Shown here: in pieces, positions 1 through 6,655 of the stretch
How the letters are laid out: every line of letters begins with the position of its first letter
How positions within the stretch are numbered: position 1 is the first letter of the stretch
NCBI GenBank assembly: GCA_017881765.1
Contig: JADGQN010000097.1
Coordinates: 1 to 12,819 of the forward strand
Source of the DNA: Syntrophobacterales bacterium
GTDB lineage: Bacteria > Desulfobacterota > Syntrophorhabdia > Syntrophorhabdales > WCHB1-27
DNA length: 12,819 bases
Reading direction: 5' to 3'
Program-made: the position numbers and the translations under genes
The notes under the pieces: generated by a model
Database searches by the model: none
Told to the model about the DNA's origin: nothing
The model's input: the letters and a program-made list of their open reading frames with translations, nothing else

Positions 1-43
1 GTTGAGAATGCGACTACTTATGCAAGCAGGTACCAGTTTTGTT

Positions 44-64
44 CGGACCCTGGACCCCGGACCC
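44..64. repeat. three tandem 7-bp units (YGGACCC)
   Basis: Three consecutive heptamers, CGGACCC, TGGACCC and CGGACCC, sit just beyond the stop codon of the Fe-S subunit gene. No function is evident. The remaining bases of 1-69 show no gene or strong hairpin. Confidence 0.6.
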
Positions 65-69
65 ATGCT

Positions 70-909
70 TTAGAGAAAGATCGTCCCCACGTAAACGCTC
101 TGTGTCAGTTCGACCTCGACGGTTTTGGTCTCACAACCGGCGTAGACTATCCGGAGGGTGTAGGCGCCGCTGTTTTCTTCGAGGTTGTCAAATTTAAAGT
201 CGCCGAAGTCATCAGTCATGCATTCGCCAACTGGCTCATTGCCGGCATTCGAAAGAGTTACGGATGCGCCTTCGGCACATTCATCTTTGTCGCCCGCCCG
301 CATGGCGACGCTTCCGCCGATGAAACATCGGGTAAACCGGTACAGGTTCTTGTAATAGACGCGAGGATTGGTCTTACGCTCCGGCAGGTAGGTTTCAAGA
401 TTTTCGGACTGGATGATTTCGTTCATCTCGCTATCGTCCGCCTGACGAAGGCTTAATGCCCCTGTTGGGCAAGCCTGCACGCAGCGCGTTTTTCCCCAGC
501 CGTCATCCAATAGATGGGCGCAGAGCGTGCACTTCTGCGGTGCGTCGAGCGCTTCGTTCCATTGAATAGCATCGTAGGGACAGGCCTTGACAATATTCTT
601 TTGCCCTCTTGACTTGACCGGGTCGATGATGACGACGCCGTCAGGCCGCTTCGTAATGGCTCCGTCCTTGGCTGCTCTTATGCACGGAGCATCGTCGCAG
701 TGCATGCAGGGAACGGGTAGGTAGCCCACATCGATGAAGGGAAATTCCCCCCGCTCCTTTCCGTAGATGTTTATCCAGCTTTGCCCCTGGGCCTGGGGGG
801 CCGCGTATCCAGGCCAGTCGTTATTCACGTGCTCATCTTTACACGCCAGGAAGCAGTTATTGCAATTCTCACATTTCTCCACATCTATGATCAGATACCA
901 TTTCTTCAT
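70..909 (-). CDS. bthL: transhydroxylase-type Fe-S subunit (three [4Fe-4S] clusters, C-terminal beta domain)
   Basis: This is the electron-transfer small subunit of a pyrogallol-phloroglucinol transhydroxylase-like molybdoenzyme, 279 aa, close to the roughly 274 aa I recall for Pelobacter BthL. Twelve ferredoxin-type cysteines are visible: 13, 16, 19, 23; 68, 71, 76; 110; 127, 130; 143, 147. That is enough for three [4Fe-4S] clusters. Residues from about 195 to the end look like a transthyretin/Cna-B-like beta-sandwich, as in the family. There is no signal peptide or membrane segment, so it is probably cytoplasmic. I chose the ATG at 909 over an ATG at 1020 because the ferredoxin fold begins at once, a GAGGTG ribosome site precedes it, and the ATG overlaps the large-subunit TGA (ATGA), which suggests translational coupling. 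Other four-cluster NrfC/PhsB-type subunits are less likely because one cluster's worth of cysteines is missing. Confidence 0.9.
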   Translation of the reverse strand: MKKWYLIIDVEKCENCNNCFLACKDEHVNNDWPGYAAPQAQGQSWINIYGKERGEFPFIDVGYLPVPCMHCDDAPCIRAAKDGAITKRPDGVVIIDPVKSRGQKNIVKACPYDAIQWNEALDAPQKCTLCAHLLDDGWGKTRCVQACPTGALSLRQADDSEMNEIIQSENLETYLPERKTNPRVYYKNLYRFTRCFIGGSVAMRAGDKDECAEGASVTLSNAGNEPVGECMTDDFGDFKFDNLEENSGAYTLRIVYAGCETKTVEVELTQSVYVGTIFL

Positions 910-3908
910 TTCACACCTCGCGCATCCGTCCACTTTTCTATCTCCACGAGGCATGAGTTTGCCGCAATGCTGTGGGACTTTTCGATGATCGAGCGGCTTG
1001 GGGTCAGTATGTTCATACATCCACCGCGATCAGGAGATGATCCCGGCTCGCCGATGGGATCGTAAATTGAGGAGCCTTCGTAGGAGTGGACCGTCCCCGG
1101 GCCGACCCGTTCCGTAATCCGGGCCGCACAGATGACCGCACCGCGGTTGTTGAACACCCTCACCAGATCATTCTCCTTGATGCCGCGCGCGCCGGCGTCT
1201 CCGGAGTTGATCCGCACGATCCAATAATAGTAACCGTCGATCAGTACACGATGGTCCTTGATATCGTTGATCCAGCTGCGTTTGCCGTCGCCCATGGTAT
1301 GAAAGCTGTACCTGGGGTGAGGTGTGATCAGCTGTAAGGGATACTTTTGATAGAGTTCAGTGGTGTGATGCCCTTCCCAGGCGGGAATATACTTCGTCAT
1401 CACCGGTCTCTCCGGGTCGTCAGGATCAAACCGTTGGAGGCTTGAACAGACAAACTCTATCTTGCCCGATTGGGTCTGAAGCCCCCTAAAGACCTGTTCC
1501 GTGTAATCAGCGGGCAGGGGTGCGATCTCCGGGGTATCTTTCAGGCGGTCCTCGGCAAACGCCCTGAAGGAGACGGGCGCCCGCAGCTCCTCCTTGGGTG
1601 CGGGGATCACGTAGTAGCCTTTCGTGAGGAAATCCTTCCACGAGACGGCGCTGGGCAGATCAGTCGCTTCGAAGAGACGTTTACACCAGTCAAATTCCGT
1701 TACTCCTTCCGAAAAAAGCGCTGCGAACCCCAGCCTCTTTGCTATGTCCAGGAAGATCTGGAAGTCTGATTTTGACTCGCCTAAAGGTTCGATGCACTTA
1801 TGCTGCATGATTGCTACCCGATGGTTGCACTGGTTGAAGCTGTGCTGGATATACCCGCCGCAGTTGGCGAACTCGCTGATGTCCCACCGCTCAAAATTGG
1901 TGCAGGCGGGCAGGATGACATCGGCAAACTTGGCTTCACCTTCAAACCAGATGGACTGGTTCACCACGAATTCGAGCTTATCGGAGCGGTACATGTTGGC
2001 GTAACGGTTCGTCTCGCACATCGTGCCGAGGTGGGAGCCCCCGTACTTGTAGTACATCTTGACGGGCGAATGGCCGGGCGTGGGATAGTCGTATCTGAGG
2101 AACTGGCCTTCAATCGTCATGGAGTCGGTAGGATACCCGTATGTATGGCCGTCAAGAATAGCCTCCGGAATGCGCAGCCGTGGGACCCGCTGATAAACGG
2201 TATTTACGGTGGGAAGCTGGGGAAACCGTGAATAAAGGCTCACGCCAAGGGCAGTGCCTGCAAGGTCTCCGGAAAGACCTCCCTCGGCATACCCCGGGAA
2301 ATAAAAACCGGTGTCTATGGGTGTTCCCTGCTGCATACCGCCCATATTCACTCCCGGCTTACCGAGGCCCTGCATCGCCATGAGGCAGACCATGGAGCGG
2401 GCCCATTCATTCCCTGTGGCATCTCGGCAGGCGCTGCCGAAACCGGAGAGGCCTCCCGCTGCGAGGTACGTCTTCCTGGTTCCCCATTGCCTCGCAAGGG
2501 CCCTTACGTCTTTGGCCGCGATCCCCGCCTCGTTCTCCTGCCATTCGGGGGTCTTTGGAATACCGTCATCTTTACCCAGGATGTACTCTTTCCATTGGTC
2601 GAATCCTTGAGTGCGCTGGGCCACGTATGTTTTATCGTAGAGACCTTCCGTAATCCATACGTAGGCGATCGCCAACGACAGGGCATTGCCCGTTGCCGGC
2701 CGAGGGGCGAGCCATTTGCCGCCAAGGAGGGCCGCCGTATGGTTGAAGAAGGGGTCTATGTGGACCATCTTGATACCGAGCTCCTTCAGCCACTGGCGCC
2801 GGACCGTGCCTTCGAAAGCAGCGTAGACGCCGCTTGTCGCCTCCGGATCACTCGACCAGAAGACGACCATCTCGCATTCCTTGAGGCAATCTTCAACGGT
2901 GCCGTAGCTCTCCGGGGCGCCGAGATGCATGCTCTGTCCCCAGTGGTGTGTTGCCCCCCAGTACCAGCCCTCCCAGCTATCCGGATTATGTGCCACGGGG
3001 GTCCAGCCTATGTTATTGAAGAATCTCAGTCTCGCGCTCAGCCAGTAGCCCAGGTTGCCCCACAGGTGGTGGGAGCCGCTGCCATTGAGAATGGCCCCCG
3101 GACCGTATGTTTTTTTTACCCGCTTTATCTCGCCGGCAACGATGTCGAGGGCCTCTTCCCAGCTGATTCGGACATATTCCGAGGTACCCCTGTTCTCACA
3201 ATTCCTCTTCCCGTTGGGGTCGAAGTCAACCCGCTTCATAGGGTACAGGAGTCTGTCCGGCGAATAGATCATCGATTTGAATACCAGGGTGTAAGGGGAA
3301 ATCGTTGTCTGGCGGGGAGGCGTGAATTTTTTCCCTCTGGCGCTGATGGTCCAGGACTTCGCATCCTTGTCATCGAACTCGATAGGTGTGATCCGTAAAA
3401 TCTTGCCGTCTTTCACGTAGACAAAGACAGGGCCGCCATTCGTGTTACTGGTGTACCTCATGACGCCTTTGCCCATGTCCGTCCCGTACCTCGTGCCGGC
3501 GTTGAGCATGAGGCTCAGCGTTTCCATCCACCAGCTACTCAGTTCGTCCGGGCCTTCCAACCCCAGGTGGAAGTTCTTCATGGCGTTGATCGTGGCCAGT
3601 TGGTCCCGCGGCGGCACGAGCATATCGAGCGCCACACGGGCGTTTCCAAAGATCACGGTGACGTCAGGCGCGGCGTGAATGCCGCTTCCGGAGATCAGTC
3701 TGCCGTCTCTGATGGTAAAGTATCTGCCCCGAGAATTATCCTTCAGTTTAAATTGGACAGTGAGCGTCTTCTCTTTGAGGCGCGCCTTGAAAAACGGGAA
3801 TTTCCTTGCCGTGGACCCGAACCGCATCTTCATGGCAAGAAGCACCAGTGAAAAGATCAGGTTCGAAAGCGCCTCTGACTTTGCCAATAGCTTTACTATT
3901 GATTTCAC
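906..3908 (-). CDS. athL: pyrogallol-phloroglucinol transhydroxylase-like Mo large subunit with N-terminal SCP2-like domain
   Basis: This is a bis-MGD molybdopterin enzyme of the DMSO-reductase superfamily, transhydroxylase branch, 1000 aa. The Pelobacter enzyme (about 875 aa) transfers a hydroxyl between phenols, turning pyrogallol into phloroglucinol with no net redox change. Its recalled residues H144, D174, S175 (Mo ligand) and Y404 match H280, D310, S311 and Y540 here, all at +136; S311 lies in the motif NPDSWEGWYWG. No N-terminal CxxCxxxC cluster motif is present, as expected for this branch. Residues about 40-133 form an extra domain that resembles SCP2 sterol-carrier domains (VTVIFGN, then a helix, then LGLEGPDELSSWWMETL). 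Residues 15-27 are hydrophobic, but I see no Tat motif, so it is probably cytoplasmic. The start is GTG, preceded by GAGGG 4 nt upstream and GGAG 11 nt upstream. The stop overlaps the Fe-S subunit start. The exact phenolic substrate cannot be read from sequence. Confidence 0.9.
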   Translation of the reverse strand: MKSIVKLLAKSEALSNLIFSLVLLAMKMRFGSTARKFPFFKARLKEKTLTVQFKLKDNSRGRYFTIRDGRLISGSGIHAAPDVTVIFGNARVALDMLVPPRDQLATINAMKNFHLGLEGPDELSSWWMETLSLMLNAGTRYGTDMGKGVMRYTSNTNGGPVFVYVKDGKILRITPIEFDDKDAKSWTISARGKKFTPPRQTTISPYTLVFKSMIYSPDRLLYPMKRVDFDPNGKRNCENRGTSEYVRISWEEALDIVAGEIKRVKKTYGPGAILNGSGSHHLWGNLGYWLSARLRFFNNIGWTPVAHNPDSWEGWYWGATHHWGQSMHLGAPESYGTVEDCLKECEMVVFWSSDPEATSGVYAAFEGTVRRQWLKELGIKMVHIDPFFNHTAALLGGKWLAPRPATGNALSLAIAYVWITEGLYDKTYVAQRTQGFDQWKEYILGKDDGIPKTPEWQENEAGIAAKDVRALARQWGTRKTYLAAGGLSGFGSACRDATGNEWARSMVCLMAMQGLGKPGVNMGGMQQGTPIDTGFYFPGYAEGGLSGDLAGTALGVSLYSRFPQLPTVNTVYQRVPRLRIPEAILDGHTYGYPTDSMTIEGQFLRYDYPTPGHSPVKMYYKYGGSHLGTMCETNRYANMYRSDKLEFVVNQSIWFEGEAKFADVILPACTNFERWDISEFANCGGYIQHSFNQCNHRVAIMQHKCIEPLGESKSDFQIFLDIAKRLGFAALFSEGVTEFDWCKRLFEATDLPSAVSWKDFLTKGYYVIPAPKEELRAPVSFRAFAEDRLKDTPEIAPLPADYTEQVFRGLQTQSGKIEFVCSSLQRFDPDDPERPVMTKYIPAWEGHHTTELYQKYPLQLITPHPRYSFHTMGDGKRSWINDIKDHRVLIDGYYYWIVRINSGDAGARGIKENDLVRVFNNRGAVICAARITERVGPGTVHSYEGSSIYDPIGEPGSSPDRGGCMNILTPSRSIIEKSHSIAANSCLVEIEKWTDARGVK

Positions 3909-3941
3909 GAGTCCCTCATCTCCAGTTTTCTATTTTTCTTT

Positions 3942-3960
3942 ATATTAGCATGGTTGTCAA
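3942..3960 (-). promoter_or_regulatory. possible promoter elements for the transhydroxylase genes
   Basis: On the minus strand a perfect TTGACA (3960-3955) and TAATAT (3947-3942) lie in an AT-rich stretch 34-52 bp upstream of the GTG start. Their mutual spacing is too short to pair as a standard sigma-70 promoter, so only one may be used. The AT-rich block sits between the gene and MITE copy A. Confidence 0.25.
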
Positions 3961-4013
3961 ATATATTAAAACGGTAGAAACGGAACTTCTTCTGGGGCGC
4001 GGTGTGGGATTAA

Positions 4014-4156
4014 TACCAATTTGTATTCAAGTTGGACGACCCGGCCTTCGGCCGGATACCTCGGGCGGCAGCGAGGAGCCGATAGCGCTAGCGATAGCGA
4101 AGCATCGTGTAAGGACGCAGCCACAACGAAGGTATACACTTGAAGGCAAATTGGTA
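4014..4156 (+). mobile_element. MITE-like element, copy A (143 bp)
   Basis: This non-coding element begins TACCAATTTG and ends CAAATTGGTA. Its terminal inverted repeats are about 19 bp with two mismatches. It is flanked by a 3-bp direct duplication TAA (4011-4013 and 4157-4159). An internal hairpin CCGGCC-TTC-GGCCGG is present near the left end. Its reverse complement matches copy B at 5751-5893 with 9 differences over 143 bp by hand alignment. It encodes no transposase, so movement would need one supplied in trans. A TWA duplication would fit some IS5-group transposases; that is inference. It fills most of the 287-bp gap between the carbonic anhydrase and transhydroxylase genes. Confidence 0.85.
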
Positions 4157-4160
4157 TAAG

Positions 4161-4175
4161 CCGGTCGCTCACCGG
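4161..4175 (-). terminator. small hairpin after the carbonic anhydrase gene
   Basis: A 5-bp perfect stem (CCGGT/ACCGG) with a 5-nt loop lies 20 bp past the carbonic anhydrase stop. There is no real T-run after it, so a terminator role is doubtful. Confidence 0.2.
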
Positions 4176-4195
4176 GTGTGGAAAGCGATTACGTG

Positions 4196-4885
4196 CTATT
4201 TAAGCAGGGCTACCTCCCCGTGGTGGAGGTAATACTTGCCTTTCACGATCTTTACTTTTCCCCGGCTGACATAGTCTTTGATAATAGATGACTGCCTCGT
4301 CAGGTTTTCGGTTTGAAGATCGATATTCCGGTCAATGGCCGCCTCCACCTGGTCTGCCCGGTTCCTGCCTTCCATGGTATCTCTCACGTTTTGAACCGCC
4401 GGCATGACCGCTTCGAGAATCGCCGCGATATTGCCTTCGGTCTTTCCTGTCGCATCCATCGCTGCTGTCACTGCGCCACATGCTTCGTGGCCCAGCACCA
4501 TGATGAGCGAAGACCCGAGGTGACTGACCGCATATTCGATGCTGCCGAGTACAACCGGATCAGCTACATTCCCCGCCACACGCACAACGAAGAGTTGCCC
4601 AAGGGTTTCGTCAAACACGATTTCGGGCGGGACCCTGGAGTCCGAACAGGAGAGGATGATTGCGTACGGCTTCTGTCCCCGCACGAGTTTCTCCCTGGCT
4701 TCCTTGATTGTCAGCGAGCGATGTTTGATCTGAGATTGTACAAAACGTTTGTTTCCTGTCATAAGGTTTTGCAGCGCCTCATCGGGAGCAAGACCGGGCC
4801 CGCCGCCGCTTGCTGCAATCGCAACCACAGCCCAAGCCATTGCGACGATACCGATTACCATGCCCATTGCGCGCTTATTTGTCAT
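4196..4885 (-). CDS. secreted beta-class carbonic anhydrase
   Basis: This enzyme interconverts CO2 and bicarbonate using zinc. The 229-aa protein carries the beta-class signature CSDSRVPPE (Zn ligand C80 and the D82-R84 dyad) and HEACGAV (H133, C136), so the full Cys-His-Cys ligand set is present. The N-terminus (KR, then a hydrophobic stretch at about 7-25 ending AIAAS) is a signal peptide, placing the enzyme in the periplasm. The start ATG has a strong GAGGAGG site 9 nt upstream. It follows livF by 109 bp on the same strand, with two small hairpins between, so it may be a distal operon member or a separate unit. A periplasmic carbonic anhydrase could supply or drain bicarbonate during decarboxylating or syntrophic growth; a direct link to the transporter or transhydroxylase is only suggested by position. 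Confidence 0.93.
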   Translation of the reverse strand: MTNKRAMGMVIGIVAMAWAVVAIAASGGGPGLAPDEALQNLMTGNKRFVQSQIKHRSLTIKEAREKLVRGQKPYAIILSCSDSRVPPEIVFDETLGQLFVVRVAGNVADPVVLGSIEYAVSHLGSSLIMVLGHEACGAVTAAMDATGKTEGNIAAILEAVMPAVQNVRDTMEGRNRADQVEAAIDRNIDLQTENLTRQSSIIKDYVSRGKVKIVKGKYYLHHGEVALLK

Positions 4886-4929
4886 TTTGTTGGTCCTCCT
4901 CGATAGTTGTTCATGAACGACCTGATAAA

Positions 4930-4947
4930 CGCAGTTTAAGCACTGCG
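4930..4947 (-). terminator. hairpin between livF and the carbonic anhydrase gene
   Basis: A perfect 6-bp stem CGCAGT/ACTGCG with a 6-nt loop is followed on the minus strand by TTTAT. A second perfect 6-bp stem, AGGTCG/CGACCT with a 4-nt loop, lies at 4964-4979, nearer livF. The T-tract is short, so this is at best a weak terminator or attenuator that could lower read-through from the liv genes. Confidence 0.35.
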
Positions 4948-4994
4948 GGGGAAGATAGCAATCAGGTCGCCTCCGACCTCATCCTCTACCGCTA

Positions 4995-5735
4995 TCACCG
5001 CGGCAGCTCCTTTGCCCCGGTAGAGACGCCGAGGTGTTCAAGCTGGACGTCGGGTCTTTGAGAAAGATCGAGGGCTGTCGACTCGTACACGACCGTTCCT
5101 CTGCTCAGTATAAATACGTGTTCAGCAACGTCCAGGGCAAATTTAAGGTTCTGTTCAACAAGAAGGAGGGACTGGCCTTCCCGTTCCAGTTCGGAAAAAA
5201 TCTTGATAAGCTCCCTGACCATCGAGGGGGATAGCCCCTCGGTCGGTTCATCCAACAGGAGCAGGTCGGGATTGCTGACAAGGGCCCTGGCAATCGCCAG
5301 CATCTGCTGCTCTCCTCCGCTCAAATGAGAAGCCCTCACTTTTCTTCTATCTCTAAGCTGAGGAAAAAGTGTAAAAACGCCATTCTGGTCCCAGACCGTC
5401 TTCTTTGCTCTTTTCCTTGCGGAAGATAACAGGTTCTCCTCGACGGTGAGTGAACCGAAGATACGCCTTCCTTGCGGAACGAGGGCCAAACCGGCTTCCA
5501 CTCTTCTGGCCGGATCCAGTTGAGTAATGTCGCTCCCCTTGAAAAGAATCCTTCCCTCCCTCGGGATGTTAAAACCGATGAGAGATCGTATGAGCGTCGT
5601 CTTGCCCACGCCGTTACGGCCAAGCACTGCAACCATTCCTCTTTCGTTAAGGGAAAGATCCACCCCCTGCAGGATATGGCTCTGACCATAATAGGTATGA
5701 ATGCGATTTACCGTCAGGATGGGCGTCTGTGCCAT
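4995..5735 (-). CDS. livF: branched-chain amino acid/HAAT-type ABC transporter ATPase, LivF family
   Basis: This is one of the two cytoplasmic ATPases of a LivFGHMK-type importer, 246 aa, a normal LivF length. It shows Walker A GRNGVGKT (39-46), Q-loop Q88, signature LSGGEQQ (138-144) and Walker B LLLLDEPTEGL (158-168). It also has the LivF-typical LLVEQN, where many ABC proteins have a histidine. The start ATG has GATGAGG just upstream. Without MITE copy B, the livG stop would lie only 12 nt before this ATG, so the gene was originally tightly coupled to livG. The importer family handles branched-chain amino acids, amides and also aromatic acids; the neighbouring transhydroxylase makes an aromatic substrate plausible. 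Confidence 0.93.
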   Translation of the reverse strand: MAQTPILTVNRIHTYYGQSHILQGVDLSLNERGMVAVLGRNGVGKTTLIRSLIGFNIPREGRILFKGSDITQLDPARRVEAGLALVPQGRRIFGSLTVEENLLSSARKRAKKTVWDQNGVFTLFPQLRDRRKVRASHLSGGEQQMLAIARALVSNPDLLLLDEPTEGLSPSMVRELIKIFSELEREGQSLLLVEQNLKFALDVAEHVFILSRGTVVYESTALDLSQRPDVQLEHLGVSTGAKELPR

Positions 5736-5750
5736 CTACCTCATCTCTTA

Positions 5751-5893
5751 TACCAATTCGCTTTCAAGTGTATACCTTCGTTGTCGCTGCGTCCTTACAC
5801 GATGCTTCGCTATCGCTAGCGCTATCGGCTCCTCGCTGCCGCCCGGGGTACCCGGCCGAAGGCTGGGTCGTCCATCTTGAATGCAAATCGGTA
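5751..5893 (-). mobile_element. MITE-like element, copy B (143 bp), inserted at the livG stop codon
   Basis: Same element as copy A but in opposite orientation. The left end on the plus strand is TACCAATTCG and the right end is AAATCGGTA. The 3-bp duplication is TTA (5748-5750 and 5894-5896). The right-hand TTA is the livG stop codon (TAA on the minus strand), so insertion duplicated the stop and left livG whole. It pushes livF 143 bp plus one duplicated triplet away from livG. Short reading frames across both copies share peptide sequence only because the DNA is repeated; I do not call them genes. Confidence 0.88.
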
Positions 5894-6655
5894 TTAGAAG
5901 CCAAAATAGATTCTCTGAACCTCTCTATTGCTCTGCACTTCTTCAGAGCTCCCCTGGGCTATCCGTTTCCCCTGGTGCAGCACGGTTACGCGATCCGCCA
6001 GCTGTAATGCCACGTTCATATCATGTTCTATGAAAAAAATGGTCGTTTCTCTGCTCGACTCTTTGATTAATTTTGTCATGGACGCACGATTACCTGCCTC
6101 CAACCCTGCCATGGGCTCATCGAGCAACAGCAGTCTCGGCTTCTGTATGAGGGCCATCACGATTTCCAATTGTCTTTGGACGCCATAGGGCAGCGCTGCT
6201 ACCGGTACGTTCCTCGTTTTCCACAAGCCCCATGCGTCGAGCAATCCGATGATCGGCTCCAAATTCCTTTCGGAAAAGCTGCCCGACTTCAGGAAAGGCA
6301 GACGCGTTGTCGCGAGGGCCTCCAGAGACAGGCGCAAATTGTCCAACACGGTAATGGTCCTGAAGAGCGTTGTAATCTGAAACGTCCGACCTATCCCCAG
6401 ATGGGCGTATTTGAAGGCAGGGAGTGAGGTGACCTCCTGGCCCATGAATTGGACACTCCCTCGGGACGGTTTGATAAATCCGCAAATGATGTCAAAGAGC
6501 GTTGTTTTCCCGGCTCCGTTCGAACCAATCAAGGCGTGCAATTCACCATGCTGGATTTCCAAATCAATGCCCGTCAAAACCTGCAGCCCCCCGTAATTCT
6601 TGGACAGATCGGTTATTCTGAGGACAGGGACTTCTTCTTCCTGAATTTGTACCAT
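5894..6655 (-). CDS. livG: HAAT-type ABC transporter ATPase, LivG family
   Basis: Second ATPase of the importer, 253 aa, the usual LivG length. Motifs: Walker A GSNGAGKT (44-51), Q-loop Q93, a somewhat divergent signature LPYGVQRQLEI (155-165; LSYGEQR-like is usual), Walker B LLLLDEP (175-181) and H-loop H211. I chose the ATG at 6655, not one at 6736, because the ABC fold begins shortly after it, GGAG lies 7 nt upstream, and the longer frame runs deep inside the permease gene. This start still overlaps the permease gene by 43 nt, a sign of translational coupling. The natural C-terminus QRIYFGF is kept; its TAA stop is one copy of the MITE target duplication. Confidence 0.93.
   Translation of the reverse strand: MVQIQEEEVPVLRITDLSKNYGGLQVLTGIDLEIQHGELHALIGSNGAGKTTLFDIICGFIKPSRGSVQFMGQEVTSLPAFKYAHLGIGRTFQITTLFRTITVLDNLRLSLEALATTRLPFLKSGSFSERNLEPIIGLLDAWGLWKTRNVPVAALPYGVQRQLEIVMALIQKPRLLLLDEPMAGLEAGNRASMTKLIKESSRETTIFFIEHDMNVALQLADRVTVLHQGKRIAQGSSEEVQSNREVQRIYFGF

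Noticed and set aside
910..1020. Longer N-terminal extension of the Fe-S subunit with extra cysteines
   Set aside because: It lies wholly inside the large-subunit gene, the cysteines do not match the cluster spacing, and a good ribosome site and ATGA overlap mark the later start at 909.
3966..4172. Short reading frame across MITE copy A whose peptide matches one across copy B
   Set aside because: The shared peptide follows from the repeated non-coding DNA. The frame crosses both inverted ends, lacks a ribosome site and shows no domain.
5729..6007. Short plus-strand frame across MITE copy B
   Set aside because: It runs into the antisense of livG and overlaps the livF start; it is an effect of the repeat.
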